Of a stretch of 64,000 nt of DNA, positions 62,193-64,000 are shown piece after piece. Position numbers and translations under genes: made by a program. Within the stretch, counting starts at the first letter, position 1; each line of letters opens with the position of its first letter. The stretch spans positions 552,163 through 616,162 of the forward strand of contig NZ_RKRK01000002.1 in NCBI RefSeq assembly GCF_003815035.1, read 5' to 3'. This DNA comes from Abyssicoccus albus (GTDB lineage Bacteria; Bacillota; Bacilli; Staphylococcales; Abyssicoccaceae). The notes beneath the pieces are model-generated. The model saw nothing but the letters and a program-made list of their open reading frames with translations, was not told the origin of the DNA and ran no database searches.

Positions 62193-62893
62193 AATAAAGC
62201 CTCCTTGGCGATTGGATGTGAAGATATATTTTTGATTAATGATATATCTTTCACGTCGTCATATTGATCCTTAATGTTGACATAATTAATCATCGTGGTT
62301 AATATATAGTCTAATTGCATTTTTTCACCTTTAGAAAGATGAGCAGAAATCGTCGAGTTGCTTTTTTTGGCATATTCACTTAATGCAGTTTGTGTATCAA
62401 ACTGATAACTATTAAAAAATAAGAATTTCTGTATTATAGATAATCTATTGAGTATAGATGTTTGATACATTGATAATGCAGTAAATATTTCATCATTTTG
62501 TTCGTGTTTTGCATGAACAAAATGAATATGTTCTGATGATTTAATGTGATCTAATGTATTGCGAACAATTTTGGCATCTTTTGAATTCCATTGTTCAATA
62601 TTGCCAGATGGAAATGACTTTAACTGTGTAAACATTGCAGCTTTTATTTGTGCATCTTCAAAAGGCCATAGTAATTGCAACATATATTGAATAATGATTG
62701 CATCTGTCTGTTTACCAATAAAAAACAGTTCATCACCCATACGAAAATCTATATAGTGTTGAGTATCATTATTGTTATTATCTTTCAAAACATCTTTAAG
62801 TATTAAATTATAGTTTAATAAAACTTCTGAAATTTTTTGAGTAAAACGAGAATCTGTACTTCCAGAAACATCGATGATTAAAATAGAATACAT
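62183..62893 (-). CDS. SatD-family protein
   Basis: 236 residues, cytoplasmic. N-terminal IIDVSGSTDSR, then DFRMGDELFFIG (a cyclase-like GDE pattern), and a C-terminal helix-turn-helix-like LSEYAKKSNSTISAHLSKGE. This layout is that of the SatD family, often encoded beside DUF3307 proteins. No established biochemical function. AAGGGGTG ribosome site. Confidence 0.65.
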   Translation of the reverse strand: MYSILIIDVSGSTDSRFTQKISEVLLNYNLILKDVLKDNNNNDTQHYIDFRMGDELFFIGKQTDAIIIQYMLQLLWPFEDAQIKAAMFTQLKSFPSGNIEQWNSKDAKIVRNTLDHIKSSEHIHFVHAKHEQNDEIFTALSMYQTSILNRLSIIQKFLFFNSYQFDTQTALSEYAKKSNSTISAHLSKGEKMQLDYILTTMINYVNIKDQYDDVKDISLIKNISSHPIAKEALFWG

Positions 62894-63010
62894 ATGACAC
62901 CCCTTAAATAAAAGTTTGATTTAAAAATAGTTATTTGGATGACAGCTTATGATTAAATGATTTATAATTGGTTATATATAGTATGAGTATATATTAACAT
63001 CATCACAGTT

Positions 63011-63059
63011 TTTCGTCTAATCAAACGAAAAATCATGATTTTCGTATATATAAACGAAA
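63011..63059. promoter_or_regulatory. Two identical TTTCGT-N8-ACGAAA dyads in the satD/femA intergenic region
   Basis: TTTCGT-N8-ACGAAA occurs at 63011-63030 and 63040-63059, with centres 29 bp apart. They sit between divergent genes, 45 bp before femA and 118 bp before satD. Neither is followed by a clear T-run. Probably operators for an unidentified regulator. Confidence 0.6.
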
Positions 63060-63104
63060 TAACAACTTAAATACAATATGACATTACATAATAGGAGAAA
63101 TAAT

Positions 63105-64000
63105 ATGAAATTTGTAGAATTAACAGATAAGCAATTTGAGGAATTTACAACAAAAAATATGTACCATTTTTCACAAACAAATGCACGATATGATTTAAGA
63201 AATGATAAAACCAATTCAACGATGTATCGTATAGGATTAATTGATGACAATCAAGAAGTTGTTGCTGCGACGATTTTAACATCGACACCAATCTTAAAGA
63301 AGTTTAATTATTTTTATGCAACACGTGGACCAATACTAGACTTCACTAATTTTAAAGTTGTAGACATTTTCTTCTATGAATTAGATAAATTTTTGAAACA
63401 ACATAATGCACTTCATATAAGAATGGATCCATACATTATTCATAATATAAGAGATCATAAAGGAAATATACTAGAGTCATATGCGGATAGAACACAATCA
63501 ATTATTGAACATTTAGATAAATTAGGGTATGAACATCAAGGGTTCCATATTGGCTATGACGGCAAAAGACAACATCGATTCGACTCAGTATTAGATGTAA
63601 AAGGCAAGACAAAAGAAGAAGTATTCAATAATATGGATAAGTTACGTCAACGTAACATTAAAAAGACTGAGAAAAATGGAATTAAAATAAAATATTTATC
63701 ACGAGAAGAACTTCCAATCTTCCGTGAATTTATGAAAGACACTGTAGAAATGAAATCATTTGAAGATCGTGGAGATGATTACTACTATGATTCATATGAC
63801 TACTATGGTGATCGAGTGAAGGTTCCAATGGCGTATATTGATATTGATGAATATGTTGCAAAAGAACGTAAAGAAGAAAATAAACTCGACAAAAATATCG
63901 CAAAAGCAGAAAAAGATTTACAAACTAAAGAAAATCTAACAGATAAGCAGAAAGAAAAGCTTGAAAATAAAATAGAAAACTTAAGAACACAGTTAAAATC
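63105..64000 (+). CDS. femA: FemA-type aminoacyltransferase, 5' part (runs off the window)
   Basis: First 298 codons of a FemABX peptidyltransferase, which adds glycine residues to the lipid II bridge using Gly-tRNA. VKxLS-type features: NMDKLRQRNIKKTEKNG, YLSREELPIFREFM, DRVKVPMAYIDIDEYV, and the beginning of the coiled-coil arm rich in Lys and Glu. It is closer to FemA than FemB over the IFREFMKDT region. Ribosome site AGGAG. femB would be expected next. Confidence 0.88.
   Translation, partial: MKFVELTDKQFEEFTTKNMYHFSQTNARYDLRNDKTNSTMYRIGLIDDNQEVVAATILTSTPILKKFNYFYATRGPILDFTNFKVVDIFFYELDKFLKQHNALHIRMDPYIIHNIRDHKGNILESYADRTQSIIEHLDKLGYEHQGFHIGYDGKRQHRFDSVLDVKGKTKEEVFNNMDKLRQRNIKKTEKNGIKIKYLSREELPIFREFMKDTVEMKSFEDRGDDYYYDSYDYYGDRVKVPMAYIDIDEYVAKERKEENKLDKNIAKAEKDLQTKENLTDKQKEKLENKIENLRTQLK

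Overview
This window is a low-GC Firmicute chromosome segment. Gene order and protein sequences point to the family Staphylococcaceae: mutL-glpPFKD-miaA-hfq-hflX-glnRA, lexA/sosA, tkt, ccdA, sbcDC, acnA, plsY, parE-parC, an alanine symporter, glcT, ptsG, msrR and femA run in an order close to that of staphylococci. The genus cannot be fixed from sequence alone; a Mammaliicoccus or Staphylococcus species is the most natural reading.

Region by region. 1-14.6 kb: mismatch repair (mutL), glycerol uptake and catabolism (glpP, glpF, glpK, glpD, a lipase-like hydrolase) with a CcpA site and a GlpP-type terminator before glpF, then miaA-hfq-hflX, a PLP lyase-like gene and the nitrogen operon glnR-glnA. 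14.7-18.8 kb: pantothenate synthesis (panE divergent from panB-panC-panD), flanked by a GNAT gene and a NUDIX-like gene. 19-20.3 kb: lexA and sosA, divergent around a block of SOS boxes. 20.4-24.7 kb: an accessory-looking stretch with a divergent arsenic module (arsB; arsR-arsP-thioredoxin) and small membrane proteins. 24.8-29.5 kb: ynzC, tkt, yneF, ccdA, ccdC and yneK-like genes. 29.6-30.8 kb: three tiny conserved genes, then an array of five 61-bp hairpin repeats. 30.8-40.5 kb: sbcD-sbcC, a SCO1 lipoprotein, mscL, acnA, a thioesterase and plsY. 40.7-51.4 kb: topoisomerase IV, an AGCS symporter, the glucose PTS with its antiterminator, msrR and a GNAT gene.

51.5-56.5 kb is the most striking part. 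A membrane-anchored MutS-like gene has been split by a 3,278-bp insertion made of an ISEcp1-type (IS1380 family) element, a 5'-truncated DinB-family gene and an intact APH(2'') aminoglycoside phosphotransferase. A 5-bp direct repeat (TTACA) bounds the whole unit, the outer right end only poorly resembles the IS end, and removing the unit restores one in-frame 550-codon gene. This is the signature of one-ended ISEcp1 transposition. The element's outward promoter points at the resistance gene. Elsewhere ParC carries Ile at position 80, a classical fluoroquinolone-resistance position, so the strain looks antibiotic-exposed.

56.5-64 kb: a cation diffusion facilitator, a Spo0M-like protein, a ZosA-like P-type ATPase under an exact PerR-box match (with an exact Fur-box match upstream), an SOS-box-preceded Y-family polymerase, a DUF3307/SatD-like gene pair, and the start of femA (cut by the window end). 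Two identical TTTCGT-N8-ACGAAA dyads lie between satD and femA. No tRNA, rRNA or CRISPR array was seen.
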